A stretch of 64,000 nt of DNA from Maniola hyperantus (Eukaryota > Arthropoda > Insecta > Lepidoptera > Nymphalidae), in the NCBI RefSeq assembly GCF_902806685.2, contig NC_048555.1:4588001-4652000 (forward strand), written 5' to 3'. A model generated the notes under the pieces. The model did not search any database, had not been told where the DNA came from, and was given only the letters and a program-made list of their open reading frames with translations. The position numbers were made by a program, and so were the translations under genes. This document shows positions 1-15,200 of this stretch, in pieces (the stretch's first letter is position 1; each line of letters opens with the position of its first letter).

Positions 1-26
1 GGATGAGTTCGCGGGCATCAGCTAGT
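1..26 (+). mobile_element. 3' end of a Helitron-like element
   Basis: GCGGGCATCAGCTAGT is the terminal block seen on many repeats in this window, next to a short GC hairpin. The rest lies upstream of the window. It ends about 25 bases before the CERT exon A acceptor. Confidence 0.6.
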
Positions 27-50
27 GCATTGTAAATAATTTTGTTATAG

Positions 51-201
51 GTGTGGACCTAAAGCAGTATGCAGAAGAAGTTCGCGCGACGAGCGCGTCG
101 TTCCGAGCGACTTGCGGCGCGACGGTGTTGGCCGTGCAGAATTGTACCGAGCTTCTGAAGCGAAGGGAGAAACAGGCCAGGCAAGCCGAGGAGCTTTATA
201 T
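51..201 (+). CDS. CERT1: CERT exon A (linker helix)
   Basis: The acceptor TTGTTATAG ends at 50 and the donor GTAAGT starts at 202. The first two bases complete a codon from an upstream exon outside the window. It encodes [10 protein letters not shown]...[19 protein letters not shown], which aligns with the human CERT stretch containing HCIELMVKRED. It looks helical and charged, as the region between PH and START domains does. A Helitron-like end lies only about 25 bases before the acceptor. Confidence 0.9.
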
Positions 202-3200
202 GTAAGTATATCTGAATCAGCATCATCATGATCAACTCGTCGCTACACGCAACTACAGAGCACGAGTGTCCTCTCTGAGTGAGAAGGATTTTAGCCATAG
301 TCTACGAAGTGCGGATTGGTAGACTTCACACACCTTTAAGAACATTAGGTAATTAGGCATGGAAAACTCTCAGGCATGTAGGTTTTGCTCACGATGTTTT
401 CCTTCACTGTTAAACCAAAACGCATGTAACTCTGAAAAGTTAGAGGCCCGGGATCGAACCCCCGACCTTCGATTAGGAGGCGGACGTCTTAACCACTAGG
501 CTATCATAGCTTCTCTATCTCATGTGAGTATAATGAATGAATATTATTATCCTCCCACTTGTTCGGTAATAGCTTCATTATTAAAAAAAACAAAACGTCA
601 ATCGACTCTTTTCTGTACCACGCCAGCAATTTCCAACATGACAATAATATAAATTGCCGGACAATCTTAAATATATAAAAGGAAAAGGTGACTGACTGAC
701 TCATCTATCAAGCACAGCTCAAACTACTGGACGGATCGAGCTGAAATTTGGCATGCAGAAAGCTATTATGACGTAGGCATCCGATAAGAAAGGATTTTTG
801 AAAATCCAACCCCTAAGGGGGTGTAATAGGGGCAAGAAGCTCTCTTTTTACTATCAAGATTTTTTACAAATGCTTTTTGCCCAGTATTATTTTCATAGGT
901 AAGATATGTTTTGATATTGAAATATATTGATATCTTTTGTTCTAGGGCTCTCAAAAATCAATTATCAGAAGTGAGATTGGCATCCAAACCAGGACCTGAT
1001 CATGAGGTAAGTTATTAGTTTCTTGATTTAGGGATTTTCTAATATGTTTTTTTAACACAAAGACTATGGGCCATTGCTCCTAAGAATTCTTACTACTTGT
1101 TTGTTTATACCATTTGATTTACAGGCATAATAAAAAAGACTTTGTTGTGTCGTATTGTAGGGTTAATTTTTACCTATTCTATGGTACAGTGAGGTATTTA
1201 GAACAGCCCCCCAATTGTGCAAGAAAACACCAAAAATCATCATTTCAACTTATTAATCTGTCAAGAACATGTGCTGCCCCCCGATTGTGTTAGAAAAACG
1301 TATTCATAGTTATCGTAATCGACATCAAATTCAAATTCTGCCCCTTTGATTGGTTGATTCGTTGTTTGCATTTTTTCACAGCCAATAAAGGAGCAGAATT
1401 TGCTACCGATTACGATAACGATGAATACGTTTTTCTTACACAATCGGGAGGCAGCACAAGTTCTTGACAGATGAATAAATTGAAATGATGGTGATGACAT
1501 ACAACTATTAGGTACAACATTACTTTGGATGATAGAACCAAACCAAACTAGTATAGAAAATTACTTACAATTAGAGACCATTTGTGCGATAGCCTTTATA
1601 ATTGTTAAGAGCAATAACGCTAACATTTAAATTAATAGCCATTTAGCGTATGACTGGGTAGATTTGTTACTATTGTAAGTAAACGAAATAAAGTATTACG
1701 TATTTGACGTCATCTGACTCATATTTTTGTTGGATCAAAGGTAATTTATAGCTGTCTAAATAATTTTTAGGGTTCCGTAAACTGTCGTGTCTGTCAAGAA
1801 ACCTACTTCCCGTTGACCTAGAATCATGAGATTTGGCTGGTAGGTAGCCTAGGTCTTATAGCACACGTAAGGGGAAAAATTCGAAAACCGCGGGCGATGG
1901 AGAGAGCTATGCTTGGTTTATTGTTTTTCTGCGTGATCAAATCAGAAATGAGGAGATACGTCGGAGAACTAGAGTAACCGACATAGCTCAACGGGTTGCG
2001 AAGCTGAAGTGGCAATGGGCAGGGCACATAGTTTGTAAAACCGATAGACGTTGGGGTCTCATGGTGCTGGAATGGCGACCTCGCACCGGAAGACGCAGTG
2101 TTGGAAGACCCCCCACTAGGTGGGCGGACGACTTCAGACGAGTCGCAGGGAACCGCTGGATTCAGGCGGCGCAAGACCGTGGCGTATGGAAGTCCCTACA
2201 AGAGACTTATGTCCAGCAGTTGACGTCTATCGGTTGGTGATGATGATGATGATATTATTATGTCCTAAAGATCATTAGATCTACACGATCTAAAGTCTTT
2301 CTTACCGCTAGCAAGTTCGTTATGGCGTTTTTATAAAAAAATCCGGTTTTTAATAAGCTTTTTTATATTAAGTTACCGGCACTGATAAATGGCAATAAGA
2401 TAATACCTGTTCTGTAGTCTGTAGCTATTATAAACGCAGATATTTTAAGTTTTATTCTGTAGAATGACCTAGAGAGTGCCTAGAGTCTACACGCTCTGAC
2501 TGTTATTGCTTCTTCTTATTTGCTCTTGTTTGACGACCTTCCTGGCGCAGTGTTGAGCGCTGTGGTCTTTTCAGTAGGAGGTCCCGGGTTCGGGCAAGGG
2601 AGATTTGGAATTATGTACTTAATTTCCAAATTTCCTCTGGTCTGGTCTAGTGGGAGGCTACGGCCGTGGCTAGTTACCACTCTACCGGCAAAGCCGTACC
2701 GCCAAGCGATTACGTTCCAGTGCAATACCGTGTAAAAACCAAAGGAGTACGGGTTTGATAAAAAAAAATAAAAAATAATGCCATACCCCTTTCAGGTTAG
2801 CCCGCCCGCTACCATCTTAGACCGCATCATCACTTACCACCACGTGAGATTGCAGTCAAGGGCTTACTTGTATAAAATTTTGCACGATAAATCAATTTTT
2901 TTTATTATATATAAAAATCTGTTTTAGAATGTGCAAGTAAATCCATTTCATAATATGATACCCCACTTGGTATACCTAGTAATCTTACTTAAAAAGTTAA
3001 AAATATTAATTATTTGTTCAGGAACACATTTTTTTTGTGATGTAACCACAAATTAACGGTTTTCAGATTTTTCAGGAGTAGGCCACTCGGAGTCAATGCT
3101 GCGTCGTAAGCGAGGCATTGACCCGAGTTTTGCACGCTATACATTGCGGGTTTGAAAAGTACTATATCACTAAAACTATAAAATGAGGCAAATGGTTATT

Positions 3201-6200
3201 GGTATTGGATGGTGTTTAGGTAGTATAACAATAACGCTTAGTTTTTGCTAGCGTTCTGGTTACATCCTGTATAGGTCATCAATTGAATAGTTTGGTGGCA
3301 ATAATTAACATTTGAAGATTATATTACCTAGTAATGCCTGGTGTTTTTTTAAAAAGTATAACTCTTTGTTACCGGTTAAAATTATACAAATGAAGCATCC
3401 GAAACACCTACCAGATATGACTTTTAAAAAGTGTATATTGTACCATATTTTGTAAAATAAACAATATGAATTTGAACATCTGCTATACAGCAAATAGTAA
3501 TTTTTTTTCTTCGTAATAATATGCGTTTACGCATTGATTCCGTGTCATATTATCAGGGAGACATCATCAATACCAAAAACAGCAGCAGAAATGGCTGATA
3601 CCGGTAAGCGCCGCAAGTATGCTCTCTTATTGAGTCATTTTGGGTTCGTTTGCCGTGACTTCCGTGCCCTGGGGCCATGGAGTCCTTAGTCCTAAAAAAT
3701 TTTTACGTGACAGTTTAGCTCGGTTAATTGCTTCATCTGGTGACAGAAGGGCTAGCTCATTTTTTGTACAAAATACCCGCCTGGCTGTCCAGCGCGGAAA
3801 TCAGCTAGTATTCTTGGCACCATTCCACGCGGACATGATTTGTACAGTAATTAGATAAGGCTACTAGCTTTAGGTTTTATTGTAACATTTTAAATTCAGA
3901 AAAATATTATTACCTAAAATTTTCTAGGTAAGTAGTTAGTACATAATATAATTATAAAAAATCTAGAAGATATAATTATATTGCTCCGTTTGATAATCAT
4001 AATTTCAAGCTTTTAAATGTGACTTCATTTGTAATTTTAGCGAAACTTTTCCCTAAAAATATGCTAGTACAAATAAAAAAGTCGAAATTATTTCAGTGTT
4101 CGCTCTATTAGTACCAATACTATAGAAAAGCCATGACACATGGCGTGTTTTGTGCGCGCTTGTAATTTTCTCCCCAACCGCGAACGCCACTACTGGTGGG
4201 CCGCGGCGGCCGGCGGACGCACGTTGCTCTGTTTATTTATTTACTTTCAAACATTTTATCTTCTTTGCTCGCTTCTATTTTCGCGCTTTTATCTGTGACC
4301 TTGCCTCGCGAACTTGTTCTGTGTTATGGTGGCCGTGTAAAATTGTGCCTGCTGTTTAAATTTAAAAAAAATTACGATGAAATTCAAGTTTTTCCGAAAA
4401 TGTCAACGCCAGGTGAGTTTCTCATTCAGTTGCACTGTTCCATATCTGATATCTATGTAATTAGAATTTCATAGTGTCTTTAAACTCGTGTAGTTTTAAA
4501 CATGTTTCATGTAGTTAATTTGTAATATTATTGCTGAATTCATATATTTTTTCTTGTTGATAAAATTACCCATATTTTTCTAATTCGTTTCATAATATTA
4601 TATTATCTAGATTTTGATAAAATTCAGGTATTACCAGCATGGTAATGTTAAAATGTTTGGTAAAAATAAATATATGAATTGAGATTTCTGTTTTTTTTTT
4701 GGTTAAAATTATTTAAATCAAAGTTTTAAATTTCATGAAGGACAAAAGCTAGTTTCTCTTAAATGCTTTGTTTGTGACTCTACCACCGGTTCGGAAAGCT
4801 TCTACTGCGCAAAACCGGCAAGAAACTCGGCAGTTGCTCTTTTCAAATCATAAAAAGTTACAATAGTATCAATGTAATAATTCTCAGTAGCCGGCATGAA
4901 ATATTGTACATCGACCTGTCGAATGAGATTTCGGCTTTGTAGAGCGTTGTCTCTGTCACTCATACCTGTGATGTTTTGTCGGCCTCAACGACAGAGAACG
5001 CTCTACAAAACCGCTATCTCTTTTTAAAGGTCGATGTAGTGTACACCATCTTGTGGTAAAAAAATTAGAATAAGGTAACCATAACAGGCAATATGAATAC
5101 AGTGTTGCCAAGGGTTTGTTGACATCTATGATAATAAATCTATTATACAATCATCATCATGATGAATCCATCGCCGGCTCACTACTGAAGACAGGTCTCT
5201 TCTCAGAAAGATATAGTCTTCTGAGAGGAACCCAAACCAAACCAATTCCAAACCATATAACCACTCAATTTTCTCCGCTTCTCTTATGTGTCAGCTAAGG
5301 TACTCGTACTTGTGACTGACTGTCTTAAGTTTTTTGTACCGAAAAAAATGGACGAGTTTGTGAGAAATTTTAATGGCTGCATGTATGTACCGAATCGTAG
5401 GTTACGTCGATTGAAGATGAATTGGTGTTGACACGGTTGCCCCGTAACTAATCCTAACTTAGAAAGTAATTAGTCATTTGTAAATGTGATGTAATGGAGC
5501 AAAATGCATGCAAGCCAGATCGGAAAAACCATTCTAACAACGATTGCATAGTAGGGATGTCGGAAGTGCAAAAAAATATAGATATATATCGAAATCGATA
5601 TTTACAAAAAGATTGATCCTATCGATATTAAATTTTTCTCCAAAAAATATCGATATATCGGTACAATTTCTATTTTTTAAATAGAAAGTCGTAGGTCATA
5701 GAAAATAATAATTTTAAAGGGACGATTCCGATAGTTTTCTTTTTACTGTATTTTTTTTTTTAAAGAATATTGGCCATGTTAATGCCTAATATTCCCCTTT
5801 CCTCTCCAACTAAGCGTTAAGCTTGTGCTAGGAGTAGGTACGACAATAGTGCAACGGGCGGGGTTTGAACCGTCGACCTTTCGGTTTTCAGTCCACTCCT
5901 TTACCCGTTGGGCTATTGAGGCTCTTAAAATTGTTTTCTCGGAAGAATTCCTAATGATTTGGATGAAATTTTGTATTTATATAACTTAACACTTGCCCAT
6001 TTTACCTAGATAGATGTCATAATATCTGAGAATCCAAGGGAATTCAGTTATAACTCGAATCAAATCGAAAGATGCCGTGCAAGGCTCGGCGCGCCCAGCT
6101 ACTTACTTACTTGGGTTAATAAAACAAAGTGGTCGTAAATGATATTTTTAACAGTCTAGCTTATCTTAATAGCTCTTTTAAATATTTCAATGTTCTTACG

Positions 6201-9200
6201 GATTTTAATCTTGTAATTGTACGATAGCAATAAATCTTTTGCTTTGCTTCCAAGAAAGCATAAACTGGTGAGCGACCTAAAAATGTAGTGGTGTGAATCT
6301 AAAACCAAGTGCTCAAAACACGCCACTATACCTACTCATGAAATTTGGATTGGTCCAAAAAAGATTTCTGCCCGAATTTGAATTGTTGTGAGTACCTACA
6401 TACTTGACAGTGAATTTTAGGTAAAGCTCATTTCATAACGGGGTATAAATTATATTATAGTCCGGTCAAAATAGATATTCAAGGTTACAATCATTCGTAT
6501 AGAGCTAAAAATTGGTACGAATATTGTGAACACCAATATATAAATGAATTGTGAAAAGTCTCCATCCATTTATATTGATGTTCCCAACATTCGTACCAAT
6601 TTTTAGCCCTATGCAAATTATTGTAACCTTAAATGTCTATTTCGACCGGACTATAATACAATTTATATCTACGGGGTATTCCGTAGTGTGAGATAAGCTT
6701 CAAGGCGGTCATCCAAAGGTGGTTCCATACTCTGCAGTTTGTCAAACCTACATGAGAATAATTTATTGCAAGTTTGCACAAATTCACCGCAATTTACCCA
6801 AGGTTTTAAACTTTCGCTTGAGCTATGGAAGACACGTGCTTGCTTCAGCAGTCAGCTGCATTACATGCCCACGGTGCAGGCCCTCAAGCATCCTTGCACA
6901 AAATGTTTGCTCATGCTTTTCAGGCTTGCAGCGACGTGTTTTTACCATTATCTCTTATCATACTAGATCACATAAGTCACAAAAGATTCAAGAAAGTCTT
7001 ATAGTGCTCCTCTTTTCATTGAGATCCAGATCTCAGCCAGGTTTAATAATATTCCTCGCAAAATAGTTAAATGACATATTTATCTTGCTGCAGAAAAAAA
7101 AGATTTTATCTATGAATATTAAGAATACGCAATCTCGCTGATAAACAGTTAGTACTCTTGACTAACTCGGCTTTATATCACTACCCATTACATGTTATAA
7201 ATGCGAAATTTGTTGGCTTGTCCTTCAATTACGCCCGCAACGGAGCAACGGATTGATATGAGTTTTTGCATAATTAAAGGCATGGAGAGTAACTTTTTAT
7301 ACCGGCAAATTGAAAAGTCGGGGAATCATCTTCATCTAGTACATTATAAAACTCTTGTATTCAGGGGCAAAATAACTCAATCAAACCGATACAAAATTGC
7401 GTTAAACAGTTCACAATTACTCACGAAATGCGTTGATTATTTGGTATCTTCAGGGTTTAGGAATTTTCGTGATGCATCGAAGTAAACCGTCTGTTTCATT
7501 ATGGTAGGTATTACATCATTTTCAATTTGCGGCTAAACACTACTCTGGCTTCTTGATGAGACACATTTAAATTAGGTGTGATATAATATTGAGAGGATCT
7601 TTAACTGTTTACACTGAATCAGTGTTTCTACTTAGAAATTACTCTTAGGATTGATTCATACTATAAGTTTTCGTCTTGATAAAACAATATCACACAGGAT
7701 TAGAGGGTGGATTAAATATGTCTGGATAGCCGTAGGCTTGTATCCCGCTCGTTCGAGTAGCATCGGACTTCCATCCTAATTCCTAATACAGTCTCTCTTA
7801 AGTTTAGTTAAATAGGACGGGTAAGGAGAGTTTATATAATAAAATAGCTTATTACCGCGACTTCATCCGCGTGGACTACACAAAATGCAAACCCCTATTT
7901 AACCCCCTTAGGGGTTGCATTTTCAAAAATCCTTTCTTAGCGTCGTAATAGTTATCTATATGCCAAATATCAGACCGATCCGTTCAGTAGTTTGAGCTGT
8001 ACGTTGATAGATCAGTCAGTCAGCCAGTTTTTCCTGTTATATATATAGAAGATAAAAGATGATTAAGATTTAAATGGATTATATTCTTTAAAACCAACTA
8101 AACCAATGATAAATAGTTTATCTAAGAAGAAAATGTTTATTCTATTTCAAATTCCAATAAATAAGATTGCCTTGACTTCCAAACTCCTAGTTTGGAAGTC
8201 AAGGCAATCTTATTTATTTCAAGGTCAAGGACATAGGCTACTTTTTATCCCAGAAAATTGAACAGTTCCCACAGGATTTTTAAAAACCTAAATCCACGCG
8301 TACGAAGTCGCGGGCATCAGCTAGTAAATAATAATCCAATGCAGTCACGGTAAATAAAATATGCTGGAATGGGTCTTACGGAGGCATCCGATAATACGTG
8401 CACAGCCGGTTTACGACGACGCGTGACCTAAAAACCATGCGCTGCACCGTGTGCTCTCTTTTATGTACCTTTTCTCTTGAACTATCTTAATATAAAGGTT
8501 TCATTTCTTCGTACAAAATTATTTTATTACTCAAGGTAACAGATTTGCTATGACATAGATAAATCTTGTAGAAACAAAAAATAATAAAGTTTTAGTTGCT
8601 CTTTTTAAGGTCTTTATTAATTAATTAATTTAGATTTTTGGTTAAATATTCATAACTAGTTTATGCTCGCGACTTCGTCCTCCTGGACGTATAGTCCAGT
8701 CCAGTCAAATTTCAATACCCTATTTCACCCGCTTAGGGGTTGAATTTTCAAAAATACTTTCTTAGCCGATGCGTACGTCTTAAAAACTAACTGCATGCCA
8801 AATCGTAGCCCCATCCGTCCAGTAGTTTGAGCTGTACGTTGATAGATCAATCAGTCAGTCAGTCACCTTCTCCCGAATCTGCGATTTTAAAATCGCTGGG
8901 TAATTTTGGTTTCGAATAATATCAAATGCCCTTTCCAAGATATAGTGTAGTTGTAACTTTTTTCTAATAGGTACTTTCGTGCCCTTGTCAAAAGACAGGT
9001 CGTAGCTCTCTTATCAGCAGCCACCAAGGCTGACAAAATGGTTATGCTTCAGTTCTTAATACATATGTGAATTTGCCTTTTGAAGAACTTCCAATCAGTA
9101 CCCTTATTATAAATACGAAAGTGTGTTTGTTTGTTGGTTTGTCCTTCAATCACGTCGCAACGGTGCAACGGACGTGATTTTTTTTGCATGGGTATAGATA

Positions 9201-12200
9201 AAAACCTGGAGAGTAACATAGGCTACTTTTTATCCCGGAAAATCGAAGAGTTCCCATGGGATTTTTAAATACCTATTGCCACGCGGACGAAGTCGCGGGC
9301 ATCAGCTAGTATTATTATAATAGTATGATTATTTATTGTCTTACAATTCGCAGTTTTCTCAAAGTAACTTGACTGTACAAGGTAACTTTTCTTTAGCCTT
9401 TATAATATTATTATCTGATAAGAACTTCCTTTATTGACTTCCCTATCCTATCGTAAAAAATGTATTTGATCTAGGTTTTTCTAGGTTATATTCTGTGGCC
9501 GTAGGTACTGTTTATTTTAGATATTTTCCTTATTTAGTGGAAAAACCTTAGGACATTTGGTCTTGATTTATGTTTAAAAATTACCTAGGCCTTAGATATC
9601 TTGAACGGCGTGAACGTTTACTTTTAAATACTTATGTAAAATCTTACGGAATTACTTTAGACTGTCATTGCCCGTTGCAAATCTATACAAGTACTACTAA
9701 AGTACGAGTTTCTGATATATGTTTTACTAGATAGTTGATACTAAACATGGGAATGTTTGTTGTTATTAGATATAGTTTTATAGTTTCTCATCAAGTTCCA
9801 CGTTAGTTATTTATCATTTTATATCAATAGAATAAATGCCTCTTGTTAAAATCTTGATTTCTGAATGCTGATAGTGAAGTGAGAGGGGAATTAATAATGT
9901 TTATTTAGATATTGTTTATTAAGTTGATGTAGCTATAGTTCATCGACGTAGAATTCGGTTATCATTTTATTGTTCTTACGAGAAATTTTGAATTGTGCGA
10001 GATAAAAAGTAGCCTCTATATATTATGTTAATTCAGTATAAACTATCTCCATTCTTATTTCAGCCAATTCGATTGAGTCATTGTTTTTTATTTATTCAGA
10101 TACAAGTTAGCCTTTGACCGCAATCTCATCTGGTGGTAAGTGATGATGCAATCTAAGATGGAAGCGGGCTAACCTGGAAGAGGTATGGCAGTTTTTGTTA
10201 CACCCATACCCTTTTGGTTTCTACACGGCATCGTACCGCAACGGTAAATCGCTTGACGGCACGGCTTTGCTGGTAGGGTGGTAACCAGCCACGGCCGAAG
10301 CCTCCCACCAGACGTAGGATGTTGCTCATAGGATAACATATATCCCAACATCCAAACTTTCGCAATTATAATATTGTTTGGATGATGCAAGATTGATCAT
10401 CTAATGTTCAATCTAAGCACACATTTGATTCAAAAATCACACATTGGGTATGGATTTATTCGAGTAGAACAAATCGGATTATGCTAATTTATAGCGGCGA
10501 TAAGGCAGCGCCGACCATGTAAAGTTGCAGGTAACTTAGCATATTGCATAATCAAAAAGCCGCCTGCATTCAATTTCATCTTTCCTTTACATCTTTCTAT
10601 GAAAAAGTGCGAGTCGGAATCGTACACGAAGGTTCCGTTCCATCATGGGTAACTTTTTTTATTTTATTTGAATGGCAGCCATTTTGTATTTTTTATTTGT
10701 TATCATAGCGGCAATAGAAATACACACGCGAAAACTTTAGATCTTTACCTATTACGGGTCATGACATTAGTCCGCTGACAGACAGACGGATGGATCCTTC
10801 GGGTACGGAACCCATAAAATTACTGGACCGATTTCTAACTTTGATAATATAGACTGATGAGAAGGGTCGAGGCGATAGCATAACTATTATTTAATTTGTG
10901 GCGACAGTTCTTTCTGACTGGCTGTCCCATAGATAAACAATCCCTACTCAGTGGGCTGTCCGCTAGAGTAACATTCATGCCGGACGTCCGGCACCTATAC
11001 TACCGCGTGATAGGTTTACCGATTTTATCGCCTCGTATTCTATCACATTGGATAGCACTACTTTCAAGCGAAGTGTCCACTAGCAATAAAACAGAGGTCA
11101 GCTTGGTAAGTCTTGTATACTAAAACTTGCAGAAACAGTCTTGCAAAGACACAGTGCAAATGAATTATTGATGAAAGAGCTGATTTCTGCAAGTTTTGTG
11201 ACATGTAAACATTCCTATTAAGTTATTAATAGTGTTAATCAAAGAATACAAGTCAATAAAATCGGTAGGTAAACCTATCACGCAGTAGGATAGATGTCGG
11301 AAGTCCGGCATGAAATAGCTCTAGCGGGGTAGCGGGCAGTCCAGTCGGTGAGAATATGGTATAGTGTTAATCACAGATTAAATACATGCTGTCGCCTCGA
11401 CTATTCTCATAGCTCTACTTTCAGGGTTTGAAATTGGTCCAGGTTAATGCTAGTAGACACTCCGACTTACTTGGATATATTTTACTGGTCGAAAACCTTT
11501 CCGTAGATTCCCCGTGGAAAAATAATAATAATTATAACACACTATTATAGCACACTAATAATTATAGGCCTGTCAATTTAGACGCATCCACACCCCTTTC
11601 ACGGAAAAAGAACACGAGGTTAAATTAAATATGTTTGTAAATGAGATATGTTTAGATTAGAACTTTAGGAATTCATGACCAAGTAGTTAGTGACTCACAA
11701 AATGTTGTTTTGCACTTAAAGCGAAGCTCACGATGCGTTGCATTAGCGGCGCGGTGCCTGAGCGGTGCCGTTCATCCTACATAGAAATCACTGTACCATG
11801 CCGCACAATGCGTTGAATGCTAGGTCGTGCAGTGCCGCACCGGACGCACAACGGACTTGGGACCAGAGAGACCAGGGAGGGGTGGTGCGTTGCAATGCGA
11901 CCTTTTGTCGCAGCGGCAACGCAGTGCGCGTGTAGCAACCAATACTCAAATCCACAGCGGTGCGGTGCCGCAACGCATCGGAAACGCATTGTGTAGCCTC
12001 AGTCTTACTGAGTTATATTAACAACACCATTTACACAATAAGTATCGGTTTACATCTCTCCTAGTAATACGATAGCTTCACAATGGACAGACTTCTGGCA
12101 CTGAGCCTAGGTCGACCAGGCTAGTGCAGTGTACTTGATACTAAATTGAGGCAATGCCAAAGTGACGCGTCTGCTTAACTAAAGGTTTTATAACCTGTTG

Positions 12201-15200
12201 CATGTTTAATTCATAATTCTTGTAACAGATTATTCAATTTCTATCACTGAATTGATTCTTTGATTCGTTAGATGAGATTCTTAAATAAAACTTCGCATAC
12301 GAATTTAGTTCTTGTGAAAGGTAAACAACATTCTGTGAACTCCGGGTTCCAACTCCTTAAGGAGTGGATACACAAAATCGACTTAGTAACGACTTGGTAT
12401 CGACTTAGAACTAGTTACGCTGCTATGTCGTCTGTGAGTGAGGGAGTAAATCCAATTGTGGAGCTAAGTATTCGCTTCTACGATATTGTTCTGAAAGATT
12501 ATTTAGACTTGCCATAATACGAATTTCAACAATATCCTAATATTATGTAATAATATGGACCTTGAATAAGACGACGGTTTTTATTTGGTTTGACATGTTT
12601 TTTATCTTGACGTAAATTGATACTGATTCTGTTTTTGTGTTATCATCCCAACTAAACTCAGTGTCAAACCCCCGGATCCAATTCTTTAACCCTGATGCTC
12701 CACTGGTAGTCCTCATATCATACCTACATCATGAGCCACGCGTAATTTTTGTTTCAGCCTTAAAGTACTATTGTTGTTTTTTTTCTTAAAAAAGTGGAGT
12801 GCAATTCGGTACGGGCCTACATTAATCATTTACGCAATTTTATCGCTGTTATTAAGGCTTTTAATACCTACCAATCTGGCTGATTTTTGCGCCGGTGGCC
12901 TTCCTCGGGCCAGAAATACTCGTAATTCCCGATTTAAACGTGTTATTGAACGATAGACAATACGAACCAAACTGTAATCTAGTAGCTAAGCCAATTTATT
13001 GAAGACTTAGGATTAGATTTAACCTATTCAACTAGAAAAACAGCATTAGCTTGTTTATCGCACTTCTGATGAAACTTTATCTTAATGTTGACAAGACCAA
13101 AGTAGAGTCATCTTTTATCCTATAAGTTCTCGACTCCATTATCATAATCGATACCAACTTTCTGAACTTGTGTGTTTACGATTGTAGTTGTTGTGAACAC
13201 ACATTATTGGTCTGTCAGTAAAATTTTATGGTTCTAAGAAAAGATAAGAAAGACATGATTTTTATTAACCGACTTCAAAAAAAGGAGGAGGTTCTCAATT
13301 CGTCGGAATCTTTTTTTTTTATTTTTTTTTTTTTTTATTTTTTTTTTATTTTTATGTATGTTCCCCGATTACTCGAAGACGCCTGGACCGATTTTGAAAA
13401 TTCTTTTTTGTTTGAAAGGGTATAATTCAAAGTTGGTCCCATTTAAATTTGGTGAAGATCTGATGAACATCTTCGAAGATAGATACTGGAACTCCTCAAC
13501 GGATAAGAGTAAATTGCTCGCGATCAGTGTAATAGCTTAGTAATAAACAGTAGATTTTTAACCAGTCATAGCATAATTCCATGGGGCCACTAAAAATTGT
13601 GAAATAAATTTTTTTTACAAAAAAAATAAAAACCGACTTCGATACACAAACACTAAACATTGAAAAATAATTTAATTTATTACCGAATATATTATGTATA
13701 CAAGAGTTAATATAGTTCCATAATAATATTTTTTGGGGTCGGTGCCAATGAGGTGCCATTGTGGAGTCTCATAAAAATATGAAGTATAGACGATTCGCGC
13801 AGTAAAGCTAATTGGCACCGGCACCAAAAAGTATTATTATGGAACTGTATTAACTCTTGTATACATAATATATTCGGTAATAAATTAAATTATTTTTCAA
13901 TTTTTAGTGTTTTTAGAAATACCATCAATTCGGCTCAGCAAGTTAAAAAAATAATCACTATCACAAATTACGCATATTATGAATGTGAAAGTGTGTTTAT
14001 TTGTAGAAGTTGCGGCTGGAGCAAGGGATTATCGTTATTTTTTTGCATACTTTTTATCCCGGAAAATCAAAGAGTTTCCATGGGTGTTAAAAACCTAAAT
14101 CCACGCTAATAAAATCGTGGGCTATTAGACTAATAAATTACCAAGTAAAGTATTGTAACTAGTTACACTGCGGAACAAAAACAACAATTTGTTAGCATTT
14201 GTCATCGTTTTCTATTACCGTTGTTGCCTTATCAGAATGCGCTCTGCGTCCGCTGTGCCACGTATTGGTAGTTATTGTCCCTATAGATTCTTAACCGCAT
14301 GGGGATACGGAATATTCTGTTAAATCATCGAGTTTTATTTCTTAAGGTTTCCATTATTATGCTTTTTGAGAAGTTTCTTAAAAATAAATAATGGAAACCT
14401 TAAGGAGATAACTATGGCCTAAGAGCCAGCGCGTGCCAGACCTTCCTTATTTTATAAAAGCTGAAAGTTTCTCTGTGTATTTTCCCCAACACTGGGAGGA
14501 ACGATGATGATCATGATGGCTTTGGGAGATAACAGTTAATAATAAGGTGTAAAAAATCTTACATCGAAGTATATTTTCTTCAGAATAGTACCTATTAGAA
14601 ATCACAAGCATTGCCAGACACTTAGTATGGTGGCAACCCCCTGCCAGACACTTTTAAAGTTTAATAAATTATTAACGTTTAAGGGTGTGTGGCAGGGGTT
14701 CCCACGACAGTGTCTGGCAATGTATGACGTGATTTCTAAACTACATAGTCTGAAGAAAAAAAATAAAAATTAGGCTATACTTTGATGTAAGATTTTTTAA
14801 ACCTGTATTACCTGTTATCTCCCAAGGCCACCATGATCCAAACAAACGTTCCACCCTGTGTTGGGGACAATACGCAGAGAAACTTTTGGACCTCACGAAT
14901 AGGAGGCAGAGGCTGCGTTTTTCTACGTAATCTGATGAAATTATTAACTTATCGTGCATGCCACGTCCACATCCAGTAGACTCAATTGGCAATCAGTATT
15001 TTTGTATATCTATCTACTATTTTGCTATCCATACAATAATTATTGTAGTCAGTTTTGTGGACTAAATAAATAAAAAAGATTGCGGGTTCCAATTTTTTTG
15101 GACTGTAATTATTTCTTAGGTATGTCTTGGACAGATTATTTGACTATAAAAGAATTGATGTTGTTGACGACATAGCTACATCATTATGATGAAATCGTGC

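Larger units (their letters stand above)
202..945 (+). other. CERT1: CERT intron between exons A and B
   Basis: This intron is mostly repeat: a minus-strand tRNA-Arg-like SINE (218-515) and a truncated Helitron-like copy (664-850). No coding or RNA gene is seen. Confidence 0.85.

Noticed and set aside
432..512. tRNA gene-like sequences (also at 5840-5925, 19355-19425, 61800-61880)
   Set aside because: Boxes A and B are present but acceptor stems do not close and SINE bodies follow, so they are SINE heads.
12272..12517. 81-residue plus-strand ORF
   Set aside because: No domain, signal or splice context is recognisable; the length is expected by chance in a window this size.
13300..13350. Poly-T tract
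   Set aside because: Simple low-complexity sequence; no terminator or LINE body could be linked to it.
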